Positions 10,501 to 18,309 of a stretch of 34,867 bases of DNA are shown one piece after another. The notes beneath the pieces are model-generated. The model saw nothing but the letters and a program-made list of their open reading frames with translations, ran no database searches and had not been told where the DNA came from. The stretch is from assembly GCA_018433945.1 (NCBI GenBank), contig JAHDQF010000034.1:1-34867 (forward strand). The letters are read 5' to 3'. The stretch is from Proteiniphilum sp. (GTDB lineage Bacteria; Bacteroidota; Bacteroidia; Bacteroidales; Dysgonomonadaceae). Within the stretch, counting starts at the first letter, position 1, and each line of letters opens with the position of its first letter. Both the position numbers and the translations under genes were made by a program.

Positions 10501-11161
10501 CGGATTTGGCGGACTCGACCATGTGCTGGCCAGCGGACAGGATATCAACGTGCTGGTGCTCGACACAGAGGTATATTCCAACACGGGAGGACAATCGTCC
10601 AAGGCGACACCCATTGCCGCCGTGGCGAAATTTGCGGCCGCCGGCAAGCGGATTCGCAAGAAAGACCTGGGTATGATCGCCACCACCTATGGCTATGTCT
10701 ATGTGGCACAGGTGGCCATGGGTGCAAACCAGGGACAGTACCTCAAGGCGGTGAAGGAGGCAGAATCCTACCATGGCCCCTCTCTCATCATCGCCTACTC
10801 GCCTTGTATCAGTCACGGATTGAAAAAGGGTATGGGTACGGCACAGGCTGAGCAGAAAGCGGCCGTGAATTGTGGTTACTGGCACCTCTGGCGCTACGAC
10901 CCGCGACTGGAGCTGGAGGGAAAGAACCCGTTCCAACTCGACAGCAAAGAGCCTGACTGGAGTAAATTCCGCGACTTCCTGCTGGGTGAGGTACGCTACA
11001 CGCAGCTGATCAAGTCGTTCCCACGCCAGGCAGATGATCTGTTCGAAGCAGCCCGTGAAAATGCGCAGTGGCGCTATCGCTCTTACCTGCGAATGGCTCA
11101 TGCAGACTATGGTGAGCCGGCAGCTGAGGCAGCTGCACCGGCTGCAGAAGAGAAGAACTGA
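7583..11161 (+). CDS. nifJ: Pyruvate:ferredoxin (flavodoxin) oxidoreductase
   Basis: A 1192-aa homodimeric-type PFOR that oxidatively decarboxylates pyruvate to acetyl-CoA and passes electrons to ferredoxin; central to anaerobic metabolism. Domain order: POR N-terminal (AAIYPITPSSTMAEYVD at about 28-44), POR II, EKR region (GSDGTVGANKNSIKIIGDN), a 2x[4Fe-4S] domain with CIQCNQCAYVCPH near 688 and CLGCGNCADICPG near 744, then a TPP-binding domain (GDGWAYDIGFGG and DTEVYSNTGGQSSKAT). Ligands of the proximal cluster are seen in CSGCGETPY, ATGCSS and SPCISHG. Length is standard. The C-terminal tail is Ala/Glu rich. Good promoter upstream; aroQ follows after 22 bases and may be co-transcribed. Confidence 0.97.
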   Translation: MTKQKNYLTCDGNQAAAHIAYMFSEVAAIYPITPSSTMAEYVDEWAAAGRKNIFGQPVLVQEMQSEAGAAGAMHGSLQAGALTSTFTASQGLMLMLPNMYKMAGELLPGVFHVSARALASHALSIFGDQQDVMATRPTGFALFATGSVQEVMDLAAVAHLAAIESRVPFLHFFDGFRTSHEIQKIEALSNEDLAPLINQEALKGFRDRALSPDAPVARGTAQNDDIYFQAREASNRFYDAVPGVVEKYLEKLSAITGRKYGLFDYYGDPEAERVIIAMGSVTETIREVVDHLTALGEKVGVVAVHLYRPFKASAFLSAVPATAKRIAVLDRTKEPGSTGQPLYLDVRSCYYGKEDAPEIVGGIYGLSSKDTTPSQIISVFENLSMAMPKDDFTIGIVDDVTFKSLPVKEEVSMDETTYEAKFYGLGSDGTVGANKNSIKIIGDNTDKYVQAYFAYDSKKSGGFTCSHLRFGDNPIRSTYLVNTPNFVACHVPAYLYLYDVTAGLKKNGTFLLNSLWPKEEVANHLPDHVKRYFAENNIRFYVINATAIADEIGLGNRTNTILQSAFFKISNVIPYDQAVEQMKKFIVKSYGKKGEDVVKMNFAAVDRGGDVEQVEVPREWALLQVAADSADDAPEFIRKVVRPMNAQRGYTLPVSAFNGREDGTWETGTTTYEKRGVGVNVPVWKPENCIQCNQCAYVCPHATIRPFMLDEEEMKGVGEGVELLKAQGKQFAGMAYRIQVDVLDCLGCGNCADICPGKKGENALEMVPIATQLDNQKNWDHMVSSVTSKAHLVDVKLNVKNSQFATPLFEFSGACSGCGETPYIQLITQLYGDRMMIANATGCSSIYGASAPAIPYTKNEEGKGPAWANSLFEDNAEYGYGFVIAHTSMRNHIQELMLQGLQSADFTDDQKTLFQQWIDHKDDTDESKRVSEQIVASLSGSGSKIAREILSMEKYLAKKSIWVFGGDGWAYDIGFGGLDHVLASGQDINVLVLDTEVYSNTGGQSSKATPIAAVAKFAAAGKRIRKKDLGMIATTYGYVYVAQVAMGANQGQYLKAVKEAESYHGPSLIIAYSPCISHGLKKGMGTAQAEQKAAVNCGYWHLWRYDPRLELEGKNPFQLDSKEPDWSKFRDFLLGEVRYTQLIKSFPRQADDLFEAARENAQWRYRSYLRMAHADYGEPAAEAAAPAAEEKN

Positions 11162-11183
11162 ATAGGATGTTCATGCTTCGATT

Positions 11184-11612
11184 ATGAAGATTCAAATCAT
11201 CAACGGGCCCAACCTCAATCTGCTGGGACTCCGTGAACCGGAGATTTACGGCGGCCATTCTTTCGGCGCCTACCTCGAGAAACTTCAGGCAGCCTATCCG
11301 GCTGTCACCCTTACCCTCTACCAGTCGAATGTGGAGGGGGAGCTGATCAACAAGATCCAGGAAGCGGGTTACGGCAGTGAGGGCATCATCCTCAATGCCG
11401 GGGGTTATACCCATACCTCGGTGGCGATCCGTGATGCGATCAAGGCGGTGCCGGCTCCGGTAGTAGAGGTGCACATCTCCAACGTGTATGCCCGCGAGGA
11501 TTTTCGTCATCACTCCATGCTGTCGCCCGTTTGTCGCGGTGTGATCGCCGGCTTTGGTCTCGACTCCTACCGGTTGGCTCTGGAAGCACTGCTGGAGGCA
11601 AACAAAAAGTAA
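11184..11612 (+). CDS. aroQ: Type II 3-dehydroquinate dehydratase
   Basis: A 142-aa cytosolic enzyme converting 3-dehydroquinate to 3-dehydroshikimate in the shikimate pathway. The diagnostic N-terminus IINGPNLNLLGLREPEIYG is present, as are the QSNVEGELI segment, LNAGGYTHTSVAIRDAI and VEVHISNVYAREDFRHHS, which hold the catalytic Tyr, Asn and His of the dodecameric type II enzymes. Length is typical. It starts 22 bases after PFOR and 39 bases before pyk. Confidence 0.96.
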   Translation: MKIQIINGPNLNLLGLREPEIYGGHSFGAYLEKLQAAYPAVTLTLYQSNVEGELINKIQEAGYGSEGIILNAGGYTHTSVAIRDAIKAVPAPVVEVHISNVYAREDFRHHSMLSPVCRGVIAGFGLDSYRLALEALLEANKK

Positions 11613-11651
11613 ATCCAAACGTTACATAGTCAGAACAATCCAGAGAAATAT

Positions 11652-13124
11652 ATGCTTAAACAAACCAAGATCATCGCCACCATCTCTGACAAGCGATGCG
11701 ATGTGCCTTTTCTGCGCCAACTCTTTGAAGCGGGGATGAATGTGGTACGACTCAACTCAGCCCATCTCGATGAAGAGGGTTTCTTAAAGATCATCCGTAA
11801 CACCCGTGAGGTTTCCAACCGGATTGCCATCCTGGTCGACACCAAAGGTCCGGAGATACGGACTACGCTTGCGGATAGTCCCATTGAATTGAAGACGGGT
11901 GATCAGATCAGGATTGTAGGAGATCCCACCGGTATCTCCTCACGTGAGACCATTTATATCTCCTATCCCAACATCACGGATGAGATGAAAGTGGGCGACG
12001 ATATGCTGATCGATGATGGCGAGATTGATCTGAAAGTGATTGCTGTCACTCGTGGCTATTTGCTCTGCAGTGTCCTGAATGATGGCATTGTGGGAAGTCG
12101 CAAGAGTGTCAATATACCGGGGGTGCGCATCAGCCTGCCCGCCATCACCGGGCGTGACCGTGATTTCATTGCCCTGGCGGCCAAGCACGATGTGGATTTC
12201 ATTGCCCACTCTTTCGTACGCAGCAAAGAGGATGTGTTGGCGGTTCAGGAGATCCTGGATGAACTGAACAGCCCGATCAAGATTATTGCCAAGATCGAGA
12301 ACCAGGACGGCGTCGACAATGCCGATGAGATCCTGGATGTGGCATTCGGCATCATGATTGCCCGTGGCGACCTGGGTATCGAAGTGCCACAGGAGAAGAT
12401 CCCCGGTATCCAGCGTGTACTGATCAGACAGGCGGTACATCACAAGAAACCGGTGATCGTGGCCACGCAGATGCTGCACTCCATGATCCACAATCCCCGA
12501 CCCACACGGGCGGAGATCACCGATATCGCCAATGCCATCTATTACCGTACCGATGCGGTGATGCTCAGTGGTGAGACCGCCTACGGTAAATATCCGGTAG
12601 AGGCAGTGCAAACCATGGCCAGGACCGCCTACGAAGCAGAGAAGACCAAGCTGACGGAGAACGATATCCGGGTACCCTATGTGCAGTATGACGAACGCGA
12701 AGTGACCGAATTCCTTGCCAAACAGGCAGTCAAGGCCACCCTGCGGATGAATGTGAAAGCGATCGTGACCGACAGTCATACAGGCCGTACGGCACGTGTG
12801 CTGGCAGCTTTCCGTGGCAAGAGCACGGTATACGCCATCACTACCACTGAGCGGCTGGCTCGCGAACTGGCGCTCTCATACGGTGTATGGGCCGAGTATC
12901 AACAGGGCAAGGGTGACGGTAACACCAAGGAGAGCCGTCGGGCATATTTTGTGGAGGCGATCAAACGTCTGCTGGAGAAGGGTCTGATTGAACGGAGTGA
13001 TCGTGTAGCTTACCTGGGCGGTAGCTTCGGTGAGGCAGGTGGCACCACCTACCTGGAAATCATCGAGGCATGGCGGATCCTGGAGGCGAAAGAGAGGTAC
13101 AACCTGCCAGATTATACCCAGTAA
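11652..13124 (+). CDS. pyk: Pyruvate kinase (Bacteroides-type)
   Basis: A 490-aa glycolytic enzyme converting phosphoenolpyruvate and ADP to pyruvate and ATP. Seen motifs: DTKGPEIRTT, the catalytic IIAKIENQDGVDNADEIL, MIARGDLGIEVPQEKIP, and ATQMLHSMIHNPRPTRAEIT with MLSGETAYGKYPVEAV, so the active site is intact. The N-terminus KIIATISDKRCDVPFLRQLF differs from the common CTLGPAS form, and the usual DG before DAVMLSGETA is RT. As far as I recall the same N-terminal pattern occurs in Bacteroides homologues, so I take it as a lineage feature. The gene feeds pyruvate to the PFOR encoded upstream. Confidence 0.96.
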   Translation: MLKQTKIIATISDKRCDVPFLRQLFEAGMNVVRLNSAHLDEEGFLKIIRNTREVSNRIAILVDTKGPEIRTTLADSPIELKTGDQIRIVGDPTGISSRETIYISYPNITDEMKVGDDMLIDDGEIDLKVIAVTRGYLLCSVLNDGIVGSRKSVNIPGVRISLPAITGRDRDFIALAAKHDVDFIAHSFVRSKEDVLAVQEILDELNSPIKIIAKIENQDGVDNADEILDVAFGIMIARGDLGIEVPQEKIPGIQRVLIRQAVHHKKPVIVATQMLHSMIHNPRPTRAEITDIANAIYYRTDAVMLSGETAYGKYPVEAVQTMARTAYEAEKTKLTENDIRVPYVQYDEREVTEFLAKQAVKATLRMNVKAIVTDSHTGRTARVLAAFRGKSTVYAITTTERLARELALSYGVWAEYQQGKGDGNTKESRRAYFVEAIKRLLEKGLIERSDRVAYLGGSFGEAGGTTYLEIIEAWRILEAKERYNLPDYTQ

Positions 13125-13144
13125 TAATAAGGTAGAAGCTTCCT

Positions 13145-13783
13145 ATGAATAGTTCCGATTCCCTGGAGGAGTATATCCTCCGTCACATCGATGAAGAGCC
13201 AGAGTTGTTACGGGAGATCCATCGTGAAACCCATCTGAAGCTTTTACACGGCATCATGGTTTCAGGCCACCTGCAGGGGCGGTTGTTAAAGATGTTGGTG
13301 CGGATGATTCATCCCTCGCAGGTATTGGAGATTGGTACCTACACCGGCTATTCGGCACTTTGCATTGCGGAGGGACTGGAAGGGGATGGCAGGTTGCATA
13401 CCATTGAGATTGACGATGAACTGGAGGAGATGATCCTCCGCAATTTCGGCCGCTCCGCCCTTGCAAACCGAATCACACTCCATATCGGTGATGCGGCAGC
13501 GCTTCTGCCCGGTTTTGAGGATGGTTTTTTCGACCTGGCCTTTCTCGACGGGGACAAACGAAACTACTGGCAGATCTACGAGGCAACCCTGCCGAAGGTC
13601 AAAAGTGGCGGATTTCTCCTGGCCGACAACACCCTCTGGCATGGTAAGATACTAGAGCCAACATCGTCCGACAGACAGACACGGGGGATTCAGGAGTTTA
13701 ACGAACGATTGGCCAGCGACAACCGTGTGGAGAAGGTGATTCTGCCGCTCCGCGACGGGTTGACGCTGATCAGAAAAAAATAG
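13145..13783 (+). CDS. Class I SAM-dependent O-methyltransferase (catechol/caffeoyl-CoA OMT family 3)
   Basis: A 212-aa protein with a Rossmann methyltransferase fold. Motif I is VLEIGTYTGYSALCIAEGL at about residues 59-77. The acidic ribose-binding strand is HTIEIDDELEEMI, and LAFLDGDKRNYWQIYE supplies the metal-binding Asp/Asn positions typical of cation-dependent family 3 OMTs. ADNTLWHGKI follows. The substrate is not predictable. It lies 20 bases after pyk and 6 bases before rbfA, so it is part of the same tightly packed run. Confidence 0.88.
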   Translation: MNSSDSLEEYILRHIDEEPELLREIHRETHLKLLHGIMVSGHLQGRLLKMLVRMIHPSQVLEIGTYTGYSALCIAEGLEGDGRLHTIEIDDELEEMILRNFGRSALANRITLHIGDAAALLPGFEDGFFDLAFLDGDKRNYWQIYEATLPKVKSGGFLLADNTLWHGKILEPTSSDRQTRGIQEFNERLASDNRVEKVILPLRDGLTLIRKK

Positions 13784-13789
13784 AAAACG

Positions 13790-14137
13790 ATGGAATCGAA
13801 CAGACAACAAAAAATCAATCGGTTGATCCAGAAAGAGCTGAGCGAAATCTTCCTGCTGGAGACAAAGAAAATGCAGGGTCTCTTTATCTCAGTGACCAAT
13901 GTGAGGGTGACTCCCGACCTGAGGATTGCCCATGCCTACCTGAGCATCTTCCCCTCCGAGCGGTCGGAGGAGCTGATTACCAATATCAACGAGCATGTGA
14001 AGTCGCTGCGTTACGACCTGGGTAAGCGGGTGGGTAAGCAGTTGCGTGTGATTCCCGAGCTGAACTTTCACCTGGACGACTCGCTCGACTACATTGAGAA
14101 TATAGACCGATTGTTGAAAAACGACTCATCCAGGTAG
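13790..14137 (+). CDS. rbfA: Ribosome-binding factor A
   Basis: A 115-aa single KH-like domain protein that binds the 30S subunit and assists 16S rRNA 5' processing and late maturation. Family pattern: RQQKINRLIQKELSEIFLLE at the N-terminus, VTNVRVTPDLRIAHAYLSIF in the middle, and LRYDLGKRVGKQLRVIPELN with FHLDDSLDYIENIDRLL at the end. Length is normal. Starts 6 bases after the methyltransferase and stops one base before the next gene's start codon. Confidence 0.94.
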   Translation: MESNRQQKINRLIQKELSEIFLLETKKMQGLFISVTNVRVTPDLRIAHAYLSIFPSERSEELITNINEHVKSLRYDLGKRVGKQLRVIPELNFHLDDSLDYIENIDRLLKNDSSR

Positions 14138-14138
14138 T

Positions 14139-15386
14139 TTGAACCTCTCCCTCTTCATAGCACGCCGTTACCTCTTCTCGAAGAAATCGCACAACGCCAT
14201 CAATGTGATTTCAGCTATCTCGGTGTGTGGGATCGCTGTTGCCACGATGGCCATGGTGACGGTTCTATCGGTCTTCAATGGCTTTGGCGGCATTGTAGAG
14301 GGCCTCTTCAGCTCTTTCGATCCCCATCTGAAGATTACAGTCCGCGAGGGGAAAGTGTTCAGCTATGAGACTCCTGCCTTTGAGGAGGCACTGCGGCTAC
14401 CCGGCATACAGATCATCTCTGAATCGCTCGAGGAGAACGCACTCTTCAAGTATGGTCAGCAGCAGGTACCGGTACGGATGAAAGGTGTATCAGAAGAGTT
14501 TCGGCTGATGACCGACATGGACCGGTTAATGATTGATGGCACTTTTCGTCTGCAAGAGGATGTGGTCAACTACACCACACTGGGTGCGGGATTGGCAGCC
14601 ACACTGGGAGCCCGGCCCGGTTTTATTGAGCCGGTGGAGGTCTATGCTCCGCGACGCAATGTACGGGTCAATCTTGCCAACCCCTCTGCCGCTTTCACTA
14701 CCGCCTATCTGCAGGTGGGAGGGGTGTTTTCCCTCAACCAGCCGGCGGTGGATGAGCAGATGGCGATTATCCCGATTGCACTGGTGCGTGAGTTGCTAAG
14801 CTACGATCATCATGAGGTTACCTCACTCGATATCAAGCTGGCACCTGATGCATCGGTGAAGAAGATAAAAAAGGAGATCCAACGCCTCTTGGGTGATGAG
14901 TTTCTGGTGGAGGATCGCTATGAACAGCAACGTGAGTCCTACCGGATGCTGCAGATAGAGAAATGGGTCACCTTTCTCATTCTGGCCTTTATCCTGCTTA
15001 TAGCCGTCTTCAACGTGGTGGGATCGCTTTCCATGCTGATTGTGGAGAAAAAAGCTGATATCCGCAGCCTGCAGCATATGGGTGCTTCCAACCGGTTGGT
15101 GGCCCGTATCTTTCTCTATGAGGGATGGTTGATTACCCTTGCCGGTATCCTCACCGGGATGGTGATGGGTCTTCTGCTCTGCCTGTTGCAGCAGCACTTT
15201 GGACTGCTACGCCTAAGCGATGTGCCCGGTGCCTACATCATTGACGCCTACCCGGTAATCGTAAAATTCAGTGACCTGCTGGTGGTCTTCGGGGTGGTCA
15301 GCCTCATCGGCCTGCTTACGGTGCTCTACCCGGTGAATAACCTGAGGAAGCAGTTGGCAGCTGTAGGCAGTATGTGGTCAGCTTGA
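14139..15386 (+). CDS. FtsX-like ABC transporter permease (LolC/LolE-type)
   Basis: A 415-aa inner-membrane permease resembling LolC/LolE, which extract lipoproteins for transport to the outer membrane together with the LolD ATPase. First TM at about residues 18-48 (ISAISVCGIAVATMAMVTVL), then a large periplasmic MacB-type domain, then three TMs after about residue 265, including WVTFLILAFILLIAVFNVVG and the GWLITLAGILTGMVMGLLLC block. The start codon is TTG at 14139, one base after the rbfA stop. No ATG precedes the conserved NLSLFIARRYLFSKKSHNAI N-terminus, so TTG is well supported and translation is probably coupled to rbfA. The ATPase partner is not in this window. LolC versus LolE cannot be separated by eye. 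Confidence 0.88.
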   Translation: MNLSLFIARRYLFSKKSHNAINVISAISVCGIAVATMAMVTVLSVFNGFGGIVEGLFSSFDPHLKITVREGKVFSYETPAFEEALRLPGIQIISESLEENALFKYGQQQVPVRMKGVSEEFRLMTDMDRLMIDGTFRLQEDVVNYTTLGAGLAATLGARPGFIEPVEVYAPRRNVRVNLANPSAAFTTAYLQVGGVFSLNQPAVDEQMAIIPIALVRELLSYDHHEVTSLDIKLAPDASVKKIKKEIQRLLGDEFLVEDRYEQQRESYRMLQIEKWVTFLILAFILLIAVFNVVGSLSMLIVEKKADIRSLQHMGASNRLVARIFLYEGWLITLAGILTGMVMGLLLCLLQQHFGLLRLSDVPGAYIIDAYPVIVKFSDLLVVFGVVSLIGLLTVLYPVNNLRKQLAAVGSMWSA

Positions 15387-15439
15387 GTGGAATGGAAATA
15401 CCATTGTGGGTTTGCATAAATTAAAATGAGAAACAGAAT

Positions 15440-16759
15440 ATGAAAATTGCAGTTGTTGGAACGGGCTATGTGGGACTGGTGTCGGGTGCCTGCTTTGCCG
15501 AGATGGGAGTGGACGTGACCTGTGTCGATATCGACCAGCAAAAGATTGATTCGCTGAAAAAGGGAATCATTCCCATCTATGAACCGGGGCTTAACAGGAT
15601 TGTAGAGCGCAACAGTGAGGCAGAACGGCTTCACTTCACCACCGACCTGCCATCGGTGCTCAACGAGATGGATATCGTCTTTATCGCCGTAGGTACGCCT
15701 TCCGACGAGAAGGGCAACGCAGACCTGTCTCAGGTGATGAAGGTGGCAGAGACCATTGCTGATCACATGACCCATCCCTTGCTGATTGTTACCAAAAGCA
15801 CTGTGCCGGTGGGTACCTCCTACCGCATCCGCGACCTGGTGCGCCAACGACTCGACAAGAGAGGCCTGACGGAGCTCTCTTTCGACGTAGCCTCGAACCC
15901 CGAGTTCCTCAAAGAGGGCGCCGCGATCAATGATTTCATGAGTCCCGACAGGGTGGTGGTGGGTGTGGAGAGCGAAGAGGCCAAGGAGCTGATGTCGAAG
16001 CTCTACCGCCCTTTCATGTTGAATAACTTCCGGGTGATCTTCATGGATATCCTCTCCTCGGAGATGACCAAGTATGCATCCAACGCGATGCTGGCCACTC
16101 GCATCAGCTTTATGAACGACATTGCCAACCTCTGCGAGCGGGTGGGTGCCGATGTGAACATGGTGCGTCGCGGCATGGGAAGCGACTCCCGCATCGGACG
16201 CAGTTTCCTTTATCCCGGCTGTGGCTACGGCGGCAGCTGCTTCCCGAAGGATATCCGCGCGCTGATCAGCGTAGCGGAAGGTGTCGGCTATGAGATGAAG
16301 CTGCTGAAGGCTGTGGAGGAGGTGAACAACCAACAGAAGAATATTCTCTTTGAGAAATTGAAGAACCACTTCGATGGAGAGCTGAAGGGTATGACAGTAT
16401 CCATCTGGGGGCTTTCTTTCAAGCCGGAGACCGATGATGTGCGTGATGCACCCTCACTCACGCTGATCCGGAGCCTGCTGGATGCCGGTGTCACTGTTCG
16501 CGCCTACGATCCTGCAGCCATCAGGGAGGCTCAACGGGTGCTTGGTGATGCCGTTTACTACGCCAACGATATCTACGATGCGGCACTCAATGCCGATGCA
16601 CTGATTGTCCCCACCGAGTGGAAAGAGTTCCGTCTCCCTAACTGGGAGGTGTTGAAGAAGATTATGCACCGGCTTGTGGTGATCGACGGCCGTAATATCT
16701 ACAACGGTGCCGAGCTGGCATCTTTCGGTTTCGCCTACCACGGAATAGGACAGAAGTAG
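15440..16759 (+). CDS. ugd: UDP-glucose 6-dehydrogenase
   Basis: A 439-aa cytosolic enzyme oxidising UDP-glucose to UDP-glucuronate, a precursor of capsule, exopolysaccharide and LPS sugars. The N-terminal NAD-binding loop is AVVGTGYVGLVSGACFAEMG (residues 4-23), with IAVGTP and STVPVGT following. The catalytic cysteine is C267 in GCGYGGSCFPKDIRAL. The C-terminal UDP-binding domain begins around GMTVSIWGLSFKPETDDVRD. Length is standard. A 53-base gap from the permease gene allows an own promoter, but no convincing box was found. Converges on the bactofilin gene with 24 bases between stops. Confidence 0.96.
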   Translation: MKIAVVGTGYVGLVSGACFAEMGVDVTCVDIDQQKIDSLKKGIIPIYEPGLNRIVERNSEAERLHFTTDLPSVLNEMDIVFIAVGTPSDEKGNADLSQVMKVAETIADHMTHPLLIVTKSTVPVGTSYRIRDLVRQRLDKRGLTELSFDVASNPEFLKEGAAINDFMSPDRVVVGVESEEAKELMSKLYRPFMLNNFRVIFMDILSSEMTKYASNAMLATRISFMNDIANLCERVGADVNMVRRGMGSDSRIGRSFLYPGCGYGGSCFPKDIRALISVAEGVGYEMKLLKAVEEVNNQQKNILFEKLKNHFDGELKGMTVSIWGLSFKPETDDVRDAPSLTLIRSLLDAGVTVRAYDPAAIREAQRVLGDAVYYANDIYDAALNADALIVPTEWKEFRLPNWEVLKKIMHRLVVIDGRNIYNGAELASFGFAYHGIGQK

Positions 16760-16783
16760 GTTTTACATTCCGGTCATCGCTGA

Positions 16784-17206
16784 TTACAGCAGTTCGTTAT
16801 GTGGAGCTTTGTTTATGGATTGGTCATCCTGTTCTGCCGGTAGGATGCCTATTTTCAGGGTTCCGTCGTACTTACTGCCTTTTTCCACCTGCAGGAAATC
16901 CGATGTGATATCGCCATTCACCGATCCGGTGGATCGCAAGATAAGCTCTTTGGTTCTGATAGTTCCCTTTATATATCCGAAGATAATGATATTATCGCTT
17001 TCAAGACTGCCATTAACTTCTGCTTTTTCTCCCAGGATAATGCCCTGTTTTGAAGTGATGTTTCCTTCCACTTTGCCGTCGATTCTGACAATACCGTCTC
17101 CCTGAATATCCCCTATGAATACCATATCGTTACCCACGACAGTGGTGATAGGCAGGGAGTCCAGTTTTGAAATCACGACTTCCTTGTTTCTATCTTCTTT
17201 AGCCAT
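16784..17206 (-). CDS. Bactofilin (polymer-forming cytoskeletal protein)
   Basis: A 140-aa member of the bactofilin (DUF583) family, which assembles without nucleotide into beta-helical filaments that recruit wall enzymes. The core from about residue 20 to 115 has the repeating beta-helix rhythm (VGNDMVFIGDIQGDGIVRID, GKVEGNITSKQGIILGEKAE, VNGSLESDNIIIFGYIKGTI). It is flanked by short polar tails rich in charged residues. Its start overlaps the end of the M23 peptidase gene by 8 bases, so they are translationally coupled. Bactofilin next to an M23 endopeptidase is a recurring pairing linked to cell curvature and shape; the shape role here is inference. Confidence 0.9.
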   Translation of the reverse strand: MAKEDRNKEVVISKLDSLPITTVVGNDMVFIGDIQGDGIVRIDGKVEGNITSKQGIILGEKAEVNGSLESDNIIIFGYIKGTIRTKELILRSTGSVNGDITSDFLQVEKGSKYDGTLKIGILPAEQDDQSINKAPHNELL

Positions 17207-18038
17207 AATCTTCTTCTTCTTCCAGGTTTGTAAATTTTTCCGGGTTGATATTTTTCCCGTTAACGATGATTTCGTAATGTAAATGCGTACCTGTACTTCT
17301 TCCCGAATTTCCCATCAATCCGATCAATTGTCCGCTATTTACATGCTCTCCTTTTTCCACATTAGTTTGCAGGAGATGTCCATACAGCGTTTGCAGATTA
17401 TTTTTGTGTTCAATAATCACGCATTTTCCATATCCTCCCTTATATCCTGCAAATACAACCACCCCGCTGCCGGTGGTTTTAATGCTGTCGCCTGCCATGC
17501 CTTTAAAATCGGTGCCGGCATGAAATTCCATGTTTCTTCCCGAGAACGGATTACGGCGATACCCATAACCTGAGGTTATTTTACCATTAAACGGTATACC
17601 TAACGGCACCGAGTTTAATGTATTCTCCAACTCAAGTATCTGATTCTGGTAAAAGTCGGCGAACTCATTGATATAAACAATGTCAAAATCAGCGCCTGCT
17701 CCGCCGCCCATATTGTCCAGTTCCAACTTATTCAGCCCCTTGTACTGAAGGTAGGAATTGATGCGATATATGCCCGAATCAATAGCAGTAAAAGTGGTAA
17801 GCGCTTTATTGAGATCGATCTGACTGCGTACGTAGTTGGCTCTGTCCAGTTTTTCCTGATAAGACCGGGAGGTATTTTGATAGATCAGAAAACCCGAAAC
17901 CAGGAAGAAAGCGATGATGAGCATTGTCAGAAACACAGCATATTTACGCCAATTCACAATAATATGCGTGGGCACCTGGCGGACAAAACCTGATTTCTCT
18001 TTGGAGTTAACAATTAGAACCGAAGTTTTATGTTTCAT
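17199..18038 (-). CDS. Membrane-anchored M23 family metallopeptidase
   Basis: A 279-aa peptidoglycan endopeptidase-like protein. A short cytoplasmic N-terminus is followed by one TM helix at about 33-54 (YAVFLTMLIIAFFLVSGFLI). A periplasmic stalk with coiled-coil character follows, then a LytM domain from about 145. Zinc and catalytic positions are intact: H173 and D177 in FHAGTDFKG, H221 in LYGHL, H252 and H254 in THLHYEI. These are the signatures of active, not degenerate, M23 enzymes. The protein ends in an acidic EEEEDYG tail that overlaps the bactofilin start. Likely works in the periplasm with bactofilin on the cytoplasmic face. A promoter box precedes it at 18071-18078. Confidence 0.93.
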   Translation of the reverse strand: MKHKTSVLIVNSKEKSGFVRQVPTHIIVNWRKYAVFLTMLIIAFFLVSGFLIYQNTSRSYQEKLDRANYVRSQIDLNKALTTFTAIDSGIYRINSYLQYKGLNKLELDNMGGGAGADFDIVYINEFADFYQNQILELENTLNSVPLGIPFNGKITSGYGYRRNPFSGRNMEFHAGTDFKGMAGDSIKTTGSGVVVFAGYKGGYGKCVIIEHKNNLQTLYGHLLQTNVEKGEHVNSGQLIGLMGNSGRSTGTHLHYEIIVNGKNINPEKFTNLEEEEDYG

Positions 18039-18070
18039 AGCGATGTTTCAATAATCTTAATAGAATGTAG

Positions 18071-18078
18071 CAAAAATA
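18071..18078 (-). promoter_or_regulatory. Putative -7 promoter element for the M23/bactofilin operon
   Basis: The minus strand reads TATTTTTG, an exact TAnnTTTG match, 32 bases before the M23 start codon. No -33 TTG at standard spacing was found. Confidence 0.45.
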
Positions 18079-18186
18079 GGATTAATTTTTAGAATAGCGT
18101 GTTTTTACGTCAAAATTTTTTACACACAGTAGTTTTTCTGATGAAAGAATCAGCGGAACAATTTATAAAGTTTATCCTCAATTCTT

Positions 18187-18215
18187 TTGTAATGGCTTTC
18201 ATGTATGTATATTTT
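18187..18215 (+). promoter_or_regulatory. Putative promoter of tRNA-Val
   Basis: TTG at 18187-18189 and TATATTTT at 18208-18215 (one mismatch to TAnnTTTG) are 18 bases apart. The -7 box ends 19 bases before the mature tRNA 5' end, fitting a short leader removed by RNase P. Confidence 0.4.
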
Positions 18216-18234
18216 TCCCTGCATTTGCAGTCCC

Positions 18235-18309
18235 GAATTGTTAGCTCAGCTGGTTTAGAGCGCTGCCTTGACAGGGCAGAGGCCGCCTGTTCGAATCCGG
18301 CACAATTCA
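18235..18309 (+). tRNA. tRNA-Val (anticodon GAC)
   Basis: A cloverleaf folds by eye. The acceptor stem GAATTGT (18235-18241) pairs fully with ACAATTC (18302-18308), with discriminator A at 18309. D-stem GCTC/GAGC. The anticodon stem CTGCC/GGCAG encloses loop TTGACAG, giving anticodon GAC at 18270-18272. The T-loop is TTCGAAT. The T-stem GCCTG/CCGGC has a T-C mismatch at its fourth pair, which is unusual. CCA is not encoded (CCG follows). It borders the accessory island, and its last bases are part of a 12-base direct repeat. Probably a functional tRNA; a slightly degenerate copy is possible. Confidence 0.85.

Noticed and set aside
10394-11101. 235-aa minus-strand ORF inside the PFOR gene
   Set aside because: Antisense to the conserved TPP-binding domain of PFOR, with no independent start signal or family pattern.
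16760-16783. Terminator between ugd and bactofilin stops
   Set aside because: The gap and nearby bases form only a 4-bp stem (GCTG-ATTA-CAGC) with no T-run, too weak to call.
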